From Prevotella melaninogenica (GTDB lineage: Bacteria > Bacteroidota > Bacteroidia > Bacteroidales > Bacteroidaceae), in contig NZ_AP018050.1 in the NCBI RefSeq assembly GCF_003609775.1, forward strand, positions 1,178,001-1,242,000: a stretch of DNA of 64,000 nt, given 5' to 3'. Every line of letters starts with the position of its first letter. The first letter of the stretch is position 1. The notes below the pieces were generated by a model. It saw only the letters and a program-made list of their open reading frames with translations, was not told the DNA's origin and made no database searches. Below are positions 27,201 through 35,984 of this stretch, piece after piece. Position numbers and translations under genes: made by a program.

Positions 27201-28448
27201 TTAATCCAGTTTATGGATGACAAGACCAGAACGAAGTTTTGGCTCAAACCATGTTGCCTTAGGTGGCATAATCTTACCACTATCAGCAATGTCCATTATC
27301 TGCTGCATAGATACAGGATAGAGTGCCAATGCCCAACGCATTTCACCACTATCGACACGACGCTTCAGCTCTCCAAGACCACGCAGACCACCAACGAAGT
27401 CTATACGTTTGTCTGAACGGAGATCCTTAATGCCCATCAGTTCGTCCAAAATCAGTCGACTTGAGATGTCAACATCAAGAACACCAATAGGGTCATTATC
27501 ATCGTATGTGCCAGGTTTCGCTACTAAGCTATACCAGTTTCCGTCGAGATACATTGAGAACTCATGCAACTTTGCAGGACGATATTCGTTCTGACCTTTC
27601 AATTCAACAGTGAAGTTCTTCTCCAAAGCTTTTAAGAACTCTGCAACTTCCATGCCATTTAAGTCTTTGATAACACGATTATAGTCAAGAATGGTCAATT
27701 GACTTGCTTGGAAGCATACTGCCATGAAGTAGTTATACTCTTCATCACCCTTGTGATTTGGATTATTCTTAGCTTTCTCAGCACCTACCAAAGCTGCAGC
27801 TGCAGAACGATGGTGTCCGTCTGCAATATAAAGACTTGGCATCTTCTTAAACTCCTCTGTTATAGTCTTGATGTCAGCTTCATCAGTGATTACCCAGAAC
27901 TGATGTCTGAAACCATCATCAGGTGCGACAAAGTCATATTCAGGCTTTGTTGCAGCATAACGTGCCAACAAGCTATCAAGAACTTGATTGTCAGGATAAG
28001 CAAAGAATACAGGCTCAACATTGGCATTACAAATGCGAACATGTTTCATGCGGTCCTCTTCCTTATCTCTACGTGTCAATTCATGCTTCTTAATATTGCC
28101 AGTCAGATAATCGTCAACATACGCTCCAACAACAAGACCATATTGAGTCTTGCCATTCATTGTTTGTGCGTAGATATAATAATGTTCCTTATCGTCTTGG
28201 ACTAACCAGCCTTCATCTTGAAATTTCTGGAATTGTTCAACAGCACTATTATAAGCTCTTGGATCATATTCACTTGTGCCAACCTCAAAGTTTATTTCTG
28301 GTTTGATGATATGATATAAACTCTTCTCGTTGTCACCAGCTTCAGCGCGTGCTTCTTCTGAATCCAAAACATCGTATGGACGACTGGCAACAGATTCAAC
28401 TAAGTCTTTTGGAGGGCGAATACCTTTAAAAGGTTTGATTACTGCCAT
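27201..28448 (-). CDS. DUF1015-family protein, possible serine-metabolism enzyme
   Basis: A 415-residue DUF1015 protein. It starts VIKPFKGIRPPKDLVESVASRPYDV and carries the family motif LYIADGHHRSAAA at about residues 206-218. This DGHHR motif resembles the DGHHR-type motif of ParB/sulfiredoxin-like nucleotide-binding folds, found in the serine kinases SerK and SbnI. The gene sits between serA and a YigZ gene in a serine-biosynthesis operon, and the window has no serB. Inference only: it could act on phosphoserine or serine. Family assignment is solid; function is not established. Confidence 0.9.
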   Translation of the reverse strand: MAVIKPFKGIRPPKDLVESVASRPYDVLDSEEARAEAGDNEKSLYHIIKPEINFEVGTSEYDPRAYNSAVEQFQKFQDEGWLVQDDKEHYYIYAQTMNGKTQYGLVVGAYVDDYLTGNIKKHELTRRDKEEDRMKHVRICNANVEPVFFAYPDNQVLDSLLARYAATKPEYDFVAPDDGFRHQFWVITDEADIKTITEEFKKMPSLYIADGHHRSAAAALVGAEKAKNNPNHKGDEEYNYFMAVCFQASQLTILDYNRVIKDLNGMEVAEFLKALEKNFTVELKGQNEYRPAKLHEFSMYLDGNWYSLVAKPGTYDDNDPIGVLDVDISSRLILDELMGIKDLRSDKRIDFVGGLRGLGELKRRVDSGEMRWALALYPVSMQQIMDIADSGKIMPPKATWFEPKLRSGLVIHKLD

Positions 28449-28537
28449 AGTGTTATTTTTTAGAAATTAATAAAAGGATTGAAAGCCACAATCTTACTTA
28501 GTAGATTAAGGCAATCAACCCTTTATTTATTGAAAAG

Positions 28538-29455
28538 TTATTTGTTTACTTGGAATGTTGTATCACCTGTAGCAAAGAATGCATTAATTTGTTTTGCTGC
28601 TGCGATACCAGCTTTATTATTGGCTTCAGCCGTCTGAGCACCCATCTTCTTAGGTGTAGAGAAGTAGCGACCTTCAAACTTCTTGAACTCAGCATCAGCG
28701 TCAGGCATAATATCAGTCACAAACTTCAAGTCTTCACGCTCAGCCATCAACTTCAGAAGTTCCTCCTCATTAATAACTTCCTTGCGGGCTGTATTAACGA
28801 GAATACCCTTCTTTGGGAGAAGGTTAACTAAACGATAATCAATACTCTTAACGGTCTGTGGAGTTGCAGGGATATGGAGTGAAATAACATCACAAACTTG
28901 GAATAATTCATCCTGTGTCTTACAAGCATGAACACCCGCTGCTTCAATAGCCTCTGCTGGGCAGAATGCATCGTATGCGTACACTTCCATACCAAAGCCT
29001 TTGGCGATACGAGCTACATTACGACCAACATTACCGAAAGCAAGAATACCAATTTTCTTGTCCATCAATTCGGTGCCTGCCTTGCCATTATAGAAATTAC
29101 GTATAGCATATACCAACAAACCAAATACAAGTTCAGCAACTGCATTAGAGTTCTGACCTGGAGTGTTTTCTACAACAACATTTTTCTCCTTGGCATAGGC
29201 TGTGTCAATAGAGTCATAACCAGCACCTGCACGAACAACTATCTTCAACTGTTTAGCTGCGTCAAGTACTTCTGGTGTAACTTTATCAGAGCGTACAATC
29301 ATTGCATCAGCATCTTTTACTGCTTCAAGCAATTCAGCTTTCTCTGTATATTTTTCAAGTAGAACAACCTCATGTCCTGCATTCTTAAGTTCTGTTGTAA
29401 TACCTTGCACTGCAGATGGTGCAAATGGTTTTTCAGTTGCAATTAAAACTTTCAT
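28538..29455 (-). CDS. serA: D-3-phosphoglycerate dehydrogenase, short Bacteroides type
   Basis: A 305-residue 2-hydroxyacid dehydrogenase with no C-terminal ACT domain. The NAD site is GILAFGNVGRNVARIAKGF (about 136-154), with D162 ending the strand YAYD. The catalytic Arg is R224 in NTARKEVINEEEL. Where most relatives have the catalytic His (TPHIGA), this one reads TPKKMGAQTAEA (K269/K270). That Lys substitution is a feature I associate with the Bacteroides/Entamoeba group of this enzyme. The ATG at 29455 is chosen over an in-frame one at 29506 because it gives the normal MKVLIATEKPFA start and the extra 17 residues are not homologous. It oxidises 3-phosphoglycerate, the first step to serine. 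It lies between serC and the DUF1015 gene. Confidence 0.94.
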   Translation of the reverse strand: MKVLIATEKPFAPSAVQGITTELKNAGHEVVLLEKYTEKAELLEAVKDADAMIVRSDKVTPEVLDAAKQLKIVVRAGAGYDSIDTAYAKEKNVVVENTPGQNSNAVAELVFGLLVYAIRNFYNGKAGTELMDKKIGILAFGNVGRNVARIAKGFGMEVYAYDAFCPAEAIEAAGVHACKTQDELFQVCDVISLHIPATPQTVKSIDYRLVNLLPKKGILVNTARKEVINEEELLKLMAEREDLKFVTDIMPDADAEFKKFEGRYFSTPKKMGAQTAEANNKAGIAAAKQINAFFATGDTTFQVNK

Positions 29456-29545
29456 AGCCTTAATGTTTTGGTTAGATATAGTAAAGTTATCGTTTAGACT
29501 CAGCAAATGGTAAGTTTACCACTGCTAAGTCTAATGATAATAAAT

Positions 29546-30616
29546 TTAGTGCTTTGCTTCGAATTCCTTCATTGTTTCTACAAGTGCCTTGCAGCCTTCA
29601 ACTGTCATTGCGTTGTAGCAGCTCGCACGGAAACCACCAACATCACGGTGCCCCTTGATACCTACCATACCTTTTTCTGTAGCAAACTTAAAGAACTCAT
29701 CCTGAAGTTCAGCATACTCATCGTTGAGAACGAAGCAGATATTCATGTAAGAACGATCTTCCTCACACTTAACTGTACCACGGAACAACTTATTGCGATC
29801 AATTTCACCATATACAATATCAGCGCGTTCCTTAGCAAGTTTCTCCATTGCTTCTACACCACCATTAGCCTTAATCCAACGGAGATTCTCCATAGCTGTA
29901 TAGATTGGCACTACAGGAGGAGTGTTAAACATAGAACCCTTCTTGATATGTGTACGATAATCCAACATTGTTGGAATTTCGCGCTGTACACGACCAAGGA
30001 CTTCATCCTTAATAATGATAAATGTCACACCTGCCATAGAAAGATTCTTCTGAGCACCACCATAGATACAATCGTACTTAGAAACATCAACTGGGCGGCT
30101 GAATATATCTGAAGACATATCACCAATCATACGTACTGGTACGTCCAAATCTTTGTGATACTCTGTACCATAAATTGTGTTATTGGTGGTAATGTGTAGG
30201 TAATCCAAATCTGTAGGAACGTCGAAGTTCTTAGGGAGATATGTATAGTTTTCATCTGCTGATGAAGCCACTTCAACAACTTCTCCGAACATCTTAGCTT
30301 CCTTCATTGCCTTCTTTGCCCAAACACCAGTATTCAAATAACCAGCTTTCTTTATCAAGAAGTTGAAAGGAATCATGCAGAACTCAAGTGATGCACCACC
30401 ACCCAAGAAAAGCACTGAATAGCCTTCAGGGACATTTAACACTTCCTTTACTAAAGCCATTGCTTCATCCATTACTGGCTGAAAATCCTTTGAACGATGG
30501 CTGATTTCTGCAATAGAGAGACCAATTCCATTAAAATCTAAAATAGCACTTGCTGTTTTCTCGATTACTTCGCGTGGAAGGATACATGGACCTGCACCAA
30601 AATTGTACTTTTTCAT
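29546..30616 (-). CDS. serC: phosphoserine aminotransferase
   Basis: A 356-residue class V aminotransferase. It begins [14 protein letters not shown] and has the phosphate-contacting [16 protein letters not shown] and the PLP-Schiff-base lysine K190 in [14 protein letters not shown]. The [14 protein letters not shown] tail binds the substrate. It converts 3-phosphohydroxypyruvate plus glutamate to phosphoserine. It is the first gene of the serC-serA-DUF1015-yigZ unit; the serA ATG lies 90 bp downstream of its stop. Confidence 0.97.
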   Translation of the reverse strand: MKKYNFGAGPCILPREVIEKTASAILDFNGIGLSIAEISHRSKDFQPVMDEAMALVKEVLNVPEGYSVLFLGGGASLEFCMIPFNFLIKKAGYLNTGVWAKKAMKEAKMFGEVVEVASSADENYTYLPKNFDVPTDLDYLHITTNNTIYGTEYHKDLDVPVRMIGDMSSDIFSRPVDVSKYDCIYGGAQKNLSMAGVTFIIIKDEVLGRVQREIPTMLDYRTHIKKGSMFNTPPVVPIYTAMENLRWIKANGGVEAMEKLAKERADIVYGEIDRNKLFRGTVKCEEDRSYMNICFVLNDEYAELQDEFFKFATEKGMVGIKGHRDVGGFRASCYNAMTVEGCKALVETMKEFEAKH

Positions 30617-30699
30617 CTGATTGTTTAGTTTAAGTTTGACTTATGTTTTGTAGTTATTATCAGTATTAAATATTCTAATAGGTTTTATAGTATACGATG

Positions 30700-30707
30700 C
30701 GAAGATA
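30700..30707 (-). promoter_or_regulatory. possible -7 box of the serC operon
   Basis: TATCTTCG on the minus strand differs from TAnnTTTG by one base, and is followed by C. It lies 84 bp before the serC ATG. Moderate support only. Confidence 0.4.
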
Positions 30708-30791
30708 CACTTTTATTTTTATACTTCCAAATAAAATATCAGTTTTTTTTATCAACTAAAATTAGGTGTTTTATACATGTGGGCGTGCACG

Positions 30792-30830
30792 ATAAAGAAA
30801 AAGGTGACACATTGTAAAATGTGTCACCTT
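30792..30830 (-). terminator. rho-independent terminator overlapping the helicase stop codon
   Basis: AAGGTGACACATT pairs with AATGTGTCACCTT (13-bp perfect stem, arms 30801-30813 and 30818-30830, 4-nt loop), followed on the minus strand by TTTTTCTTTATC. The helicase stop codon (30824-30826) lies inside the upstream arm. Confidence 0.88.
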
Positions 30831-32137
30831 ACCTCTTCCACAACGGTACGAATACCCTTTATTTTTTCACCTTTAGTCAATGAAATTATTTCTTTTATCT
30901 TTGTGCGTAAAATCGCTACATAAGTAAAACGATCCTTTACATCTATCTTTCCAATCTCAGAAGAATTTAATCCTCCTTTTTTACAAAGAAAGCCAACAAT
31001 ATCCATTTTTGAAATTTTATCTTTCTTTCCTTTACCTATATATATAGTAGCCATACGTGGCTGAGCTGGTTTAGGTAAAGATGCTGGAATCTGATATTCT
31101 TCATGCTCATTGGTAACATACTCTGGCAAATGTTCTTCTGGACCAAGAATGAAGAAGGTTCGTCCTTCTTTATCCCAACGTGCTGTACGCCCTACTCTAT
31201 GCACGTAGCTATCTTCAGTTTCAGGGAAATGATAATGTATGATATTATCAACATCAGGAATATCCAATCCACGTGAAGCTAAGTCTGTACTAACAAGTAT
31301 TGGTGCAGATCCATTAGAGAAACGATAAAGGGCAGCTTCACGTTCACGCTGCTCTAAACCACCATGGAACCAACTAACGGTAAAACCATTCTCTTTTAAG
31401 AATAAGGCTGTACGTTCAACAGAGTCACGATAATTCAAGAAAACAATACTACTCTTGTCACCCAAAGAAAGTAAGAGTCTTTTCAGCACTTCAAGCTTAT
31501 CTTTTTCAGGACTTGTAACGGTATAAAGACGAATACGATCAGGAATATTCTCTTCATCTGTACGATAATCCAAATGAACAGTTCTACCCATCGAAACAAA
31601 ATTCGGAATTGTCTCAGACTCTGTTGCTGAGAGAAGAATTCGTCTTTCGATCTTAGGCAATTTACAGAGAATACTCATCATCTCATCTTGGAACCCAAAC
31701 TCAAGACACTTATCAAACTCATCAATCACAAGCCATTTAATTGTTTCTGCATTGATGTTTGACTTGTCAAGATGGTCATTTAAACGTCCTGGGGTTGCGA
31801 AGACTATCTGAGGTTTTACATCTCTCAATACACGATGTTCTTCCATCGTCGGACGTCCACCATATAAAGGCATAGAACGCAAGCCGCTACCCATATCTTT
31901 AAGTACGTTAGCAGACTGTAATGCTAACTCGCGTCCTGGAACTAAAACAACAGCTTGCAACTCATCAGATGAAGCATCTAACCGCTGAATTAATGGCAGA
32001 AGATAGGCATAAGTCTTACCAGAACCTGTTGGAGACATTACTACAACATCTTTACCCGTATGCAACACTGCATCAGCCGTAGCCTCCTGCATTGCATTGA
32101 GTGTGATGCCAAGTTTACCAATAATATCGTTGTTCAT
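30824..32137 (-). CDS. DEAD-box RNA helicase (DbpA-like), DEFD variant
   Basis: A 437-residue helicase. It has the Q motif region LGITLNAMQEATADAV, Walker A SPTGSGKT (about residues 35-42), VLVPGRELALQ, ATPGRLNDHL and motif III SATES. Further motifs are VSTDLASRGLDIPDVDNIIH and the motif VI HRVGRTAR. Motif II reads VIDEFDKCLEF, so the usual DEAD is DEFD (139-142). The last 75 residues (ATIYIGKGKKDKISKMDIVG onward) resemble the DbpA-type RNA-binding domain, which targets 23S rRNA. It starts 2 bp after the TPR gene at 32140-33345 and ends in a strong terminator. The rRNA role is inferred from the C-terminal domain. Confidence 0.92.
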   Translation of the reverse strand: MNNDIIGKLGITLNAMQEATADAVLHTGKDVVVMSPTGSGKTYAYLLPLIQRLDASSDELQAVVLVPGRELALQSANVLKDMGSGLRSMPLYGGRPTMEEHRVLRDVKPQIVFATPGRLNDHLDKSNINAETIKWLVIDEFDKCLEFGFQDEMMSILCKLPKIERRILLSATESETIPNFVSMGRTVHLDYRTDEENIPDRIRLYTVTSPEKDKLEVLKRLLLSLGDKSSIVFLNYRDSVERTALFLKENGFTVSWFHGGLEQREREAALYRFSNGSAPILVSTDLASRGLDIPDVDNIIHYHFPETEDSYVHRVGRTARWDKEGRTFFILGPEEHLPEYVTNEHEEYQIPASLPKPAQPRMATIYIGKGKKDKISKMDIVGFLCKKGGLNSSEIGKIDVKDRFTYVAILRTKIKEIISLTKGEKIKGIRTVVEEVR

Positions 32138-32139
32138 CT

Positions 32140-33345
32140 TTATTTTTCCTTTCTCAACTTATCAATTTCATCAAATTCCTTACCCATATTCAAATTAAGG
32201 TAAATTGTATACAAAGGGGCTAACCATTTACTCTTTGCTGTTGGAGCAAGCTCTCTGTATTTCTCCATATAGGGTTTAGAACGTTGATATAATGTTATTA
32301 TCTTTTCTTTATTTGCACGATACTTCTGCCTATCCTTGTTTAATTCTATCGCCTGATTGAAATATGCAAGTCCTATGTTATAATAAGCATCTGCATAAGA
32401 GTCATTATCTTTTATCAACTGCTTACAAACTTCAATACACTCATTATATCTTCCGAGGTTAAGCAGTGCTGTACTCTTAGCAAATCTAAACAAAAGACTT
32501 GTAGAGTCAGCTTTCAATGCACGGTCTGTTATTTCTAATGCCTTCTGATGCTCTCCAATCTTGGCATAATATTCAACCAATCGTGGAAAGAAGAAAGCAA
32601 AGTTCGGATATTGTTCAAAACCTGCTTGCAATGACTTTACATACATAGCTGTATCCTTCTTAACCAAATATGCTTCAGCTTCATACTGCCTTACAAAGTT
32701 AAGCATTGAGGTATCACGTTCCGCTTGGTCTTTAAAACGCATAATCTTATCAGCATCGCCCAACTTATAACCACAAAACATCGCCCAATAAGCTGCGTGT
32801 GGAATAAGAGCATCACGCTGCATATAATCATAACTTTCAAAGAGAGGATAATTTGCAGATAACAAATAATCTGTGTAATAATCAAAAGCCGTCTTATAGT
32901 CTTTCTTATGGACAAAATATGAGCCTCCATTAAAAAGATTAGGACGGATTGAATTTAAGAAAGCTGCATGTTTTGCTCTATACTTAGCACGTACCCTTCC
33001 TTTTGCATCTGGCTGAGCATCAAGAGAATCAAAACGTGACATAACATCATACAGCTTTCTTGTTACAGAAAAGAGAGCCGCCGTGTCATACTTTTGTTTC
33101 AAATATAATTTTTCGTTTCCCTGCTCATATTGCTTTGTTAAAGCATCACAGAGAAGAAGCCAGATTTTGCTATTCTTCTTAGATGCAGAATCAACAAGCA
33201 AGCCACGAAGTGTGTTTTCTGCTTTTGTGAGTTCTTTTCCCGACTTTATCTGATCGCGCACAGTCTGGAGTTGCTTCTTCTGAGCAACACCAGTAAGCGG
33301 GAAGAGCAGACAGATGTATATTAAAAATAATTTTATAGACTTCAC
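32140..33345 (-). CDS. periplasmic TPR-repeat protein, paralogue 1
   Basis: A 401-residue protein with a signal peptide (MKSIKLFLIYICLLFPLTGVAQ). It is built of TPR-like helices, clearest at about residues 230-330 (YPNFAFFFPRLVEYYAKIG, HQKALEITDRALKADS, YADAYYNIGLAYFNQAIEL). It shares with the next two genes a signature around residues 105-125 (DAQPDAKGRVRAKYRAKH, matching PNRKGKVNPKFEEEN and PNAKGKVKPKYTGIAD) and a similar length, so the three are tandem paralogues. The gene upstream overlaps it by 4 bp, and the helicase is 2 bp downstream. Function not known. Confidence 0.85.
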   Translation of the reverse strand: MKSIKLFLIYICLLFPLTGVAQKKQLQTVRDQIKSGKELTKAENTLRGLLVDSASKKNSKIWLLLCDALTKQYEQGNEKLYLKQKYDTAALFSVTRKLYDVMSRFDSLDAQPDAKGRVRAKYRAKHAAFLNSIRPNLFNGGSYFVHKKDYKTAFDYYTDYLLSANYPLFESYDYMQRDALIPHAAYWAMFCGYKLGDADKIMRFKDQAERDTSMLNFVRQYEAEAYLVKKDTAMYVKSLQAGFEQYPNFAFFFPRLVEYYAKIGEHQKALEITDRALKADSTSLLFRFAKSTALLNLGRYNECIEVCKQLIKDNDSYADAYYNIGLAYFNQAIELNKDRQKYRANKEKIITLYQRSKPYMEKYRELAPTAKSKWLAPLYTIYLNLNMGKEFDEIDKLRKEK

Positions 33346-34457
33346 TTTTTAAAATTTGTTACAAGAGGTTCAAGTTCTTCAGCCTTAATTTTGTCGTTTA
33401 ATATAGTATAATCCAAATAGAGAGGGCCAACCCAGTCTACTCGATTTCTACGGGGGTCTTTTGCTCTCACACGTTCAAGATAAGTACGTGCTTCTGCAAA
33501 ATATTTCATATACTCATTATCTGACACTTCTTCCTTCTTCTTTCTTCGTTCAGCTACATCCTCACGTGCAGCCAATCCAATAGTATTCAGACATACACCA
33601 ATATTGTAGGCAACAGGAATACTGCTTGGATCTATTTCGTCAGCTTGCTTGTAAGCATCTATTGCTTCTTCCCAACGTTCAGCATGCATAGCAATTTCAC
33701 CTTTAAGAATCCATGGCACTGCTGAGTTTGTGTTCTCCTCAAGAATTCTATCAATAAAGTCTTCAATATTAAACTTACGTGTAGGATTTTGATAGAACTT
33801 CATTATCCATGAAAAATACTTCTCATTTGTAGGATCTGTGCGATAAAGTCGTTGTATTACAGAAAGGTAACGCAAGGAGTCCTCCTCTGTCACCATCTTA
33901 CTATTCATGCACTGAGCTTTAATTTCTGCTGCTGCCTGTGCTGTTTCATCGTATTGCATAGCAATGTCAGCATATTCATCAGCTTTTTCCAAGTTACGTG
34001 CTTTTAAATAATAATAAGCAATGTAATAAGCAGCAACACCAGACTCGTCAATATTATCCTTTACCAATGGAGATTTACGAGCTTTTAGATATAATTTTAA
34101 GGCATCAAGTCCTTCATTTCTCGTATAACTTCCTTTGCTGAAATATTTACCAGCATCTATCAACATTGGGTGCAGAACTGCAAGACGATTCTTATTTTCC
34201 TCCTCAAACTTAGGATTAACTTTTCCCTTTCGATTAGGCATTCTGTCAAATTCATCACTTTTCAATGAATATTCCACACCATCAACAACAGCATTGAAAA
34301 TGGCTACAGAATCCCTATTCGAACGTTTCTCTACACGGGAGAAAGCATCTTTTGCAAGGCGGTTATAAGACTCTGCCTGCTGATAGGCTTCTTGTGCCTC
34401 TGCGATATTCCAACTTGTAACAATAGAAATAATCAGTATGAGTACTTTTTTCATCAA
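33342..34457 (-). CDS. periplasmic TPR-repeat protein, paralogue 2
   Basis: A 371-residue protein with a signal peptide (MMKKVLILIISIVTSWNIAEA). It has the shared PNRKGKVNPKF signature near residue 80 and TPR helices (WILKGEIAMHAERWEEAIDAYKQADEI, PVAYNIGVCLNTIG, about 245-300), ending DYTILNDKIKAEELEPL. It lies between the other two paralogues, overlapping the next gene by 4 bp and following an inter-gene hairpin at 34480-34521. Function not known. Confidence 0.85.
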   Translation of the reverse strand: MMKKVLILIISIVTSWNIAEAQEAYQQAESYNRLAKDAFSRVEKRSNRDSVAIFNAVVDGVEYSLKSDEFDRMPNRKGKVNPKFEEENKNRLAVLHPMLIDAGKYFSKGSYTRNEGLDALKLYLKARKSPLVKDNIDESGVAAYYIAYYYLKARNLEKADEYADIAMQYDETAQAAAEIKAQCMNSKMVTEEDSLRYLSVIQRLYRTDPTNEKYFSWIMKFYQNPTRKFNIEDFIDRILEENTNSAVPWILKGEIAMHAERWEEAIDAYKQADEIDPSSIPVAYNIGVCLNTIGLAAREDVAERRKKKEEVSDNEYMKYFAEARTYLERVRAKDPRRNRVDWVGPLYLDYTILNDKIKAEELEPLVTNFKK

Positions 34458-34479
34458 CTATAATTTAGTAACACAAAAT

Positions 34480-34521
34480 CCCCTCTTATATGACTTAACT
34501 TAATAATTCATATAAGAGGGG
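34480..34521 (-). terminator. hairpin between two TPR genes, weak terminator or attenuator
   Basis: CCCCTCTTATATGA (34480-34493) pairs perfectly with TCATATAAGAGGGG (34508-34521). On the minus strand it is followed by ATTTTGTG, so termination would be partial. It may reduce expression of the downstream genes relative to the first TPR gene. Confidence 0.55.
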
Positions 34522-34536
34522 AATATTAAAGTCGAC

Positions 34537-35799
34537 TTACTGCTGAACACCAGCAATAGCTGCAGCCTCCAATGTTTCAGGAGCCTGAGCACCCTTTACA
34601 AAGTAGTAGCAACCATAAAGTGGGTATGCCCATGAGCTTTTCTGCTCTTTCATTACATCAAGGTTCTTAGCAGCCTCAAGATATGTAATAGCCTTGTTGT
34701 AAACTTCGTTAAACTGAGCACGTGCAGCTGGTGACAATACACCCTTCACAGATGCTACACGGTCCTGTGCCTTATAGAACCAGCACTGACCAATAGATGC
34801 ATTGATAGCAATCTTTGCATTATCATCCTTTACCAATTCCAATGCCTTAGAAAGGTAATCAGCAGCCTTCTCATATTCCTTCTTCTGGCTTGCGAACTGA
34901 CCGAGCATTACCAACGCACCATAGCTATTAGGATTCTTTGCAAGAGCAGCGTTTACGATTTCCTCTGCCTTGTTCTGCATACCAAGTGAGCTATAGATTG
35001 ATGTCAAAGTTGTCAATACAGCATCATTCTCTGGATCCTGAGCATAAATAGCAGCAAGTTTGTCTGCGTAAGCAACAGAGTCCTGACGATTTGTAAGCTG
35101 TGCACCCATGATAGCCAACTGCAACTGCTTTGCATCCTTACCACGGTCCTTGCTCTTTACTGCGTATTCAGCATATTTCTCAGCTTTCTTATAGTCCTTA
35201 TTCTGATAAGCATAATAGGTTGCGAAGTAAGCAATCTCATTCAAGTTATCATCCTTAGACTTATCAAACTTTGAGAACATTGGATCATCAGCAGAGTCTA
35301 CGTAGCGAGCAAGATACTTATAAGCATTTGCATCATCCTTAGCACCCTGATAGAAGATACCACCATTGATAAGCTGAGCACGGAGTGGATAGAGCTCATC
35401 AGCAATACCTGTATACTTAGGCTTAACCTTACCCTTTGCGTTAGGCATATTGTCATACTTAACAATCTCCTCAGCAGCATCGAAAGCCTGACCTACAGCC
35501 TCGTAGAGACCTTTCTCGTCAACAGGCTTGTTGCCTTCCTTACCCATCTGCTGATTGGTTTGGTTCTCAAGCTGAACACCCTGCTCTGCACTTACCTTCT
35601 TCATAGCAAGTTGATAGAGCTTGTCATAAGCCTTTGCCTTCTCAGCATTGTCTGTAAGCTGTCCAATGTTAGCCTTTACGAGCTCTGCAGCTTCTGCATA
35701 GCTCTGTGCTTTAAGAATTGCCTTTAGTGGCTCGCTGTCACCAGCGAATGCAGCAGATGTACTGAGTAACATCAATGCTGCGAACATTAACTTCTTCAT
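34537..35799 (-). CDS. periplasmic TPR-repeat protein, paralogue 3
   Basis: A 420-residue protein with a signal peptide (MKKLMFAALMLLSTSAAFA). The shared PNAKGKVKPKYTG lies around residues 118-130. TPR-like helices are frequent (DYKKAEKYAEYAVKSKDRG, AEEIVNAALAKNPNSYGALVMLGQFA, YEKAADYLSKALEL). It is the promoter-proximal member of the three-paralogue unit; a strong internal hairpin separates it from the next two. Function not known, but an abundant cell-envelope protein is plausible. Confidence 0.87.
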   Translation of the reverse strand: MKKLMFAALMLLSTSAAFAGDSEPLKAILKAQSYAEAAELVKANIGQLTDNAEKAKAYDKLYQLAMKKVSAEQGVQLENQTNQQMGKEGNKPVDEKGLYEAVGQAFDAAEEIVKYDNMPNAKGKVKPKYTGIADELYPLRAQLINGGIFYQGAKDDANAYKYLARYVDSADDPMFSKFDKSKDDNLNEIAYFATYYAYQNKDYKKAEKYAEYAVKSKDRGKDAKQLQLAIMGAQLTNRQDSVAYADKLAAIYAQDPENDAVLTTLTSIYSSLGMQNKAEEIVNAALAKNPNSYGALVMLGQFASQKKEYEKAADYLSKALELVKDDNAKIAINASIGQCWFYKAQDRVASVKGVLSPAARAQFNEVYNKAITYLEAAKNLDVMKEQKSSWAYPLYGCYYFVKGAQAPETLEAAAIAGVQQ

Positions 35800-35821
35800 A
35801 TTAGTGATCTTTATTAAAAGG

Positions 35822-35905
35822 TTTATAATTCTATGTTAATTCAGAATTTATAATTCTATGTTAATTCAGAATTCAGAATTCATAATTCATAATTCATAAT
35901 TATGA
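35822..35905. repeat. AT-rich direct repeats in the TPR/gyrA gap
   Basis: Two copies of a 25-nt unit (TTTATAATTCTATG...) at 35822-35846 and 35847-35871 are followed by four partial copies of ATAATTC-type words. The pattern resembles simple repeat accumulation in AT-rich DNA. Part of it may hold the TPR operon promoter; no consensus box was found. Confidence 0.6.
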
Positions 35906-35952
35906 TTACCGATGATTATAAGAGCTTTGAGACAAGCAACTTGTCAACTAAT

Positions 35953-35984
35953 CAACTCGTTCACTCGTCAACTCGTTCACTCGA
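35953..35984. repeat. 16-nt tandem repeat overlapping the gyrA stop codon
   Basis: CAACTCGTTCACTCGT and CAACTCGTTCACTCGA are adjacent. The gyrA stop codon (35977-35979) lies within the second copy, so the 3' end of gyrA is made from the repeat. Similar words (GTTGACGAGTTTAC, ACAAGTTTACGAGTT) occur after mutS2 at about 12600-12635. Confidence 0.6.

Noticed and set aside
29507..30112. 201-codon plus-strand frame
   Set aside because: It is the antisense shadow of serC, which has intact active-site motifs.
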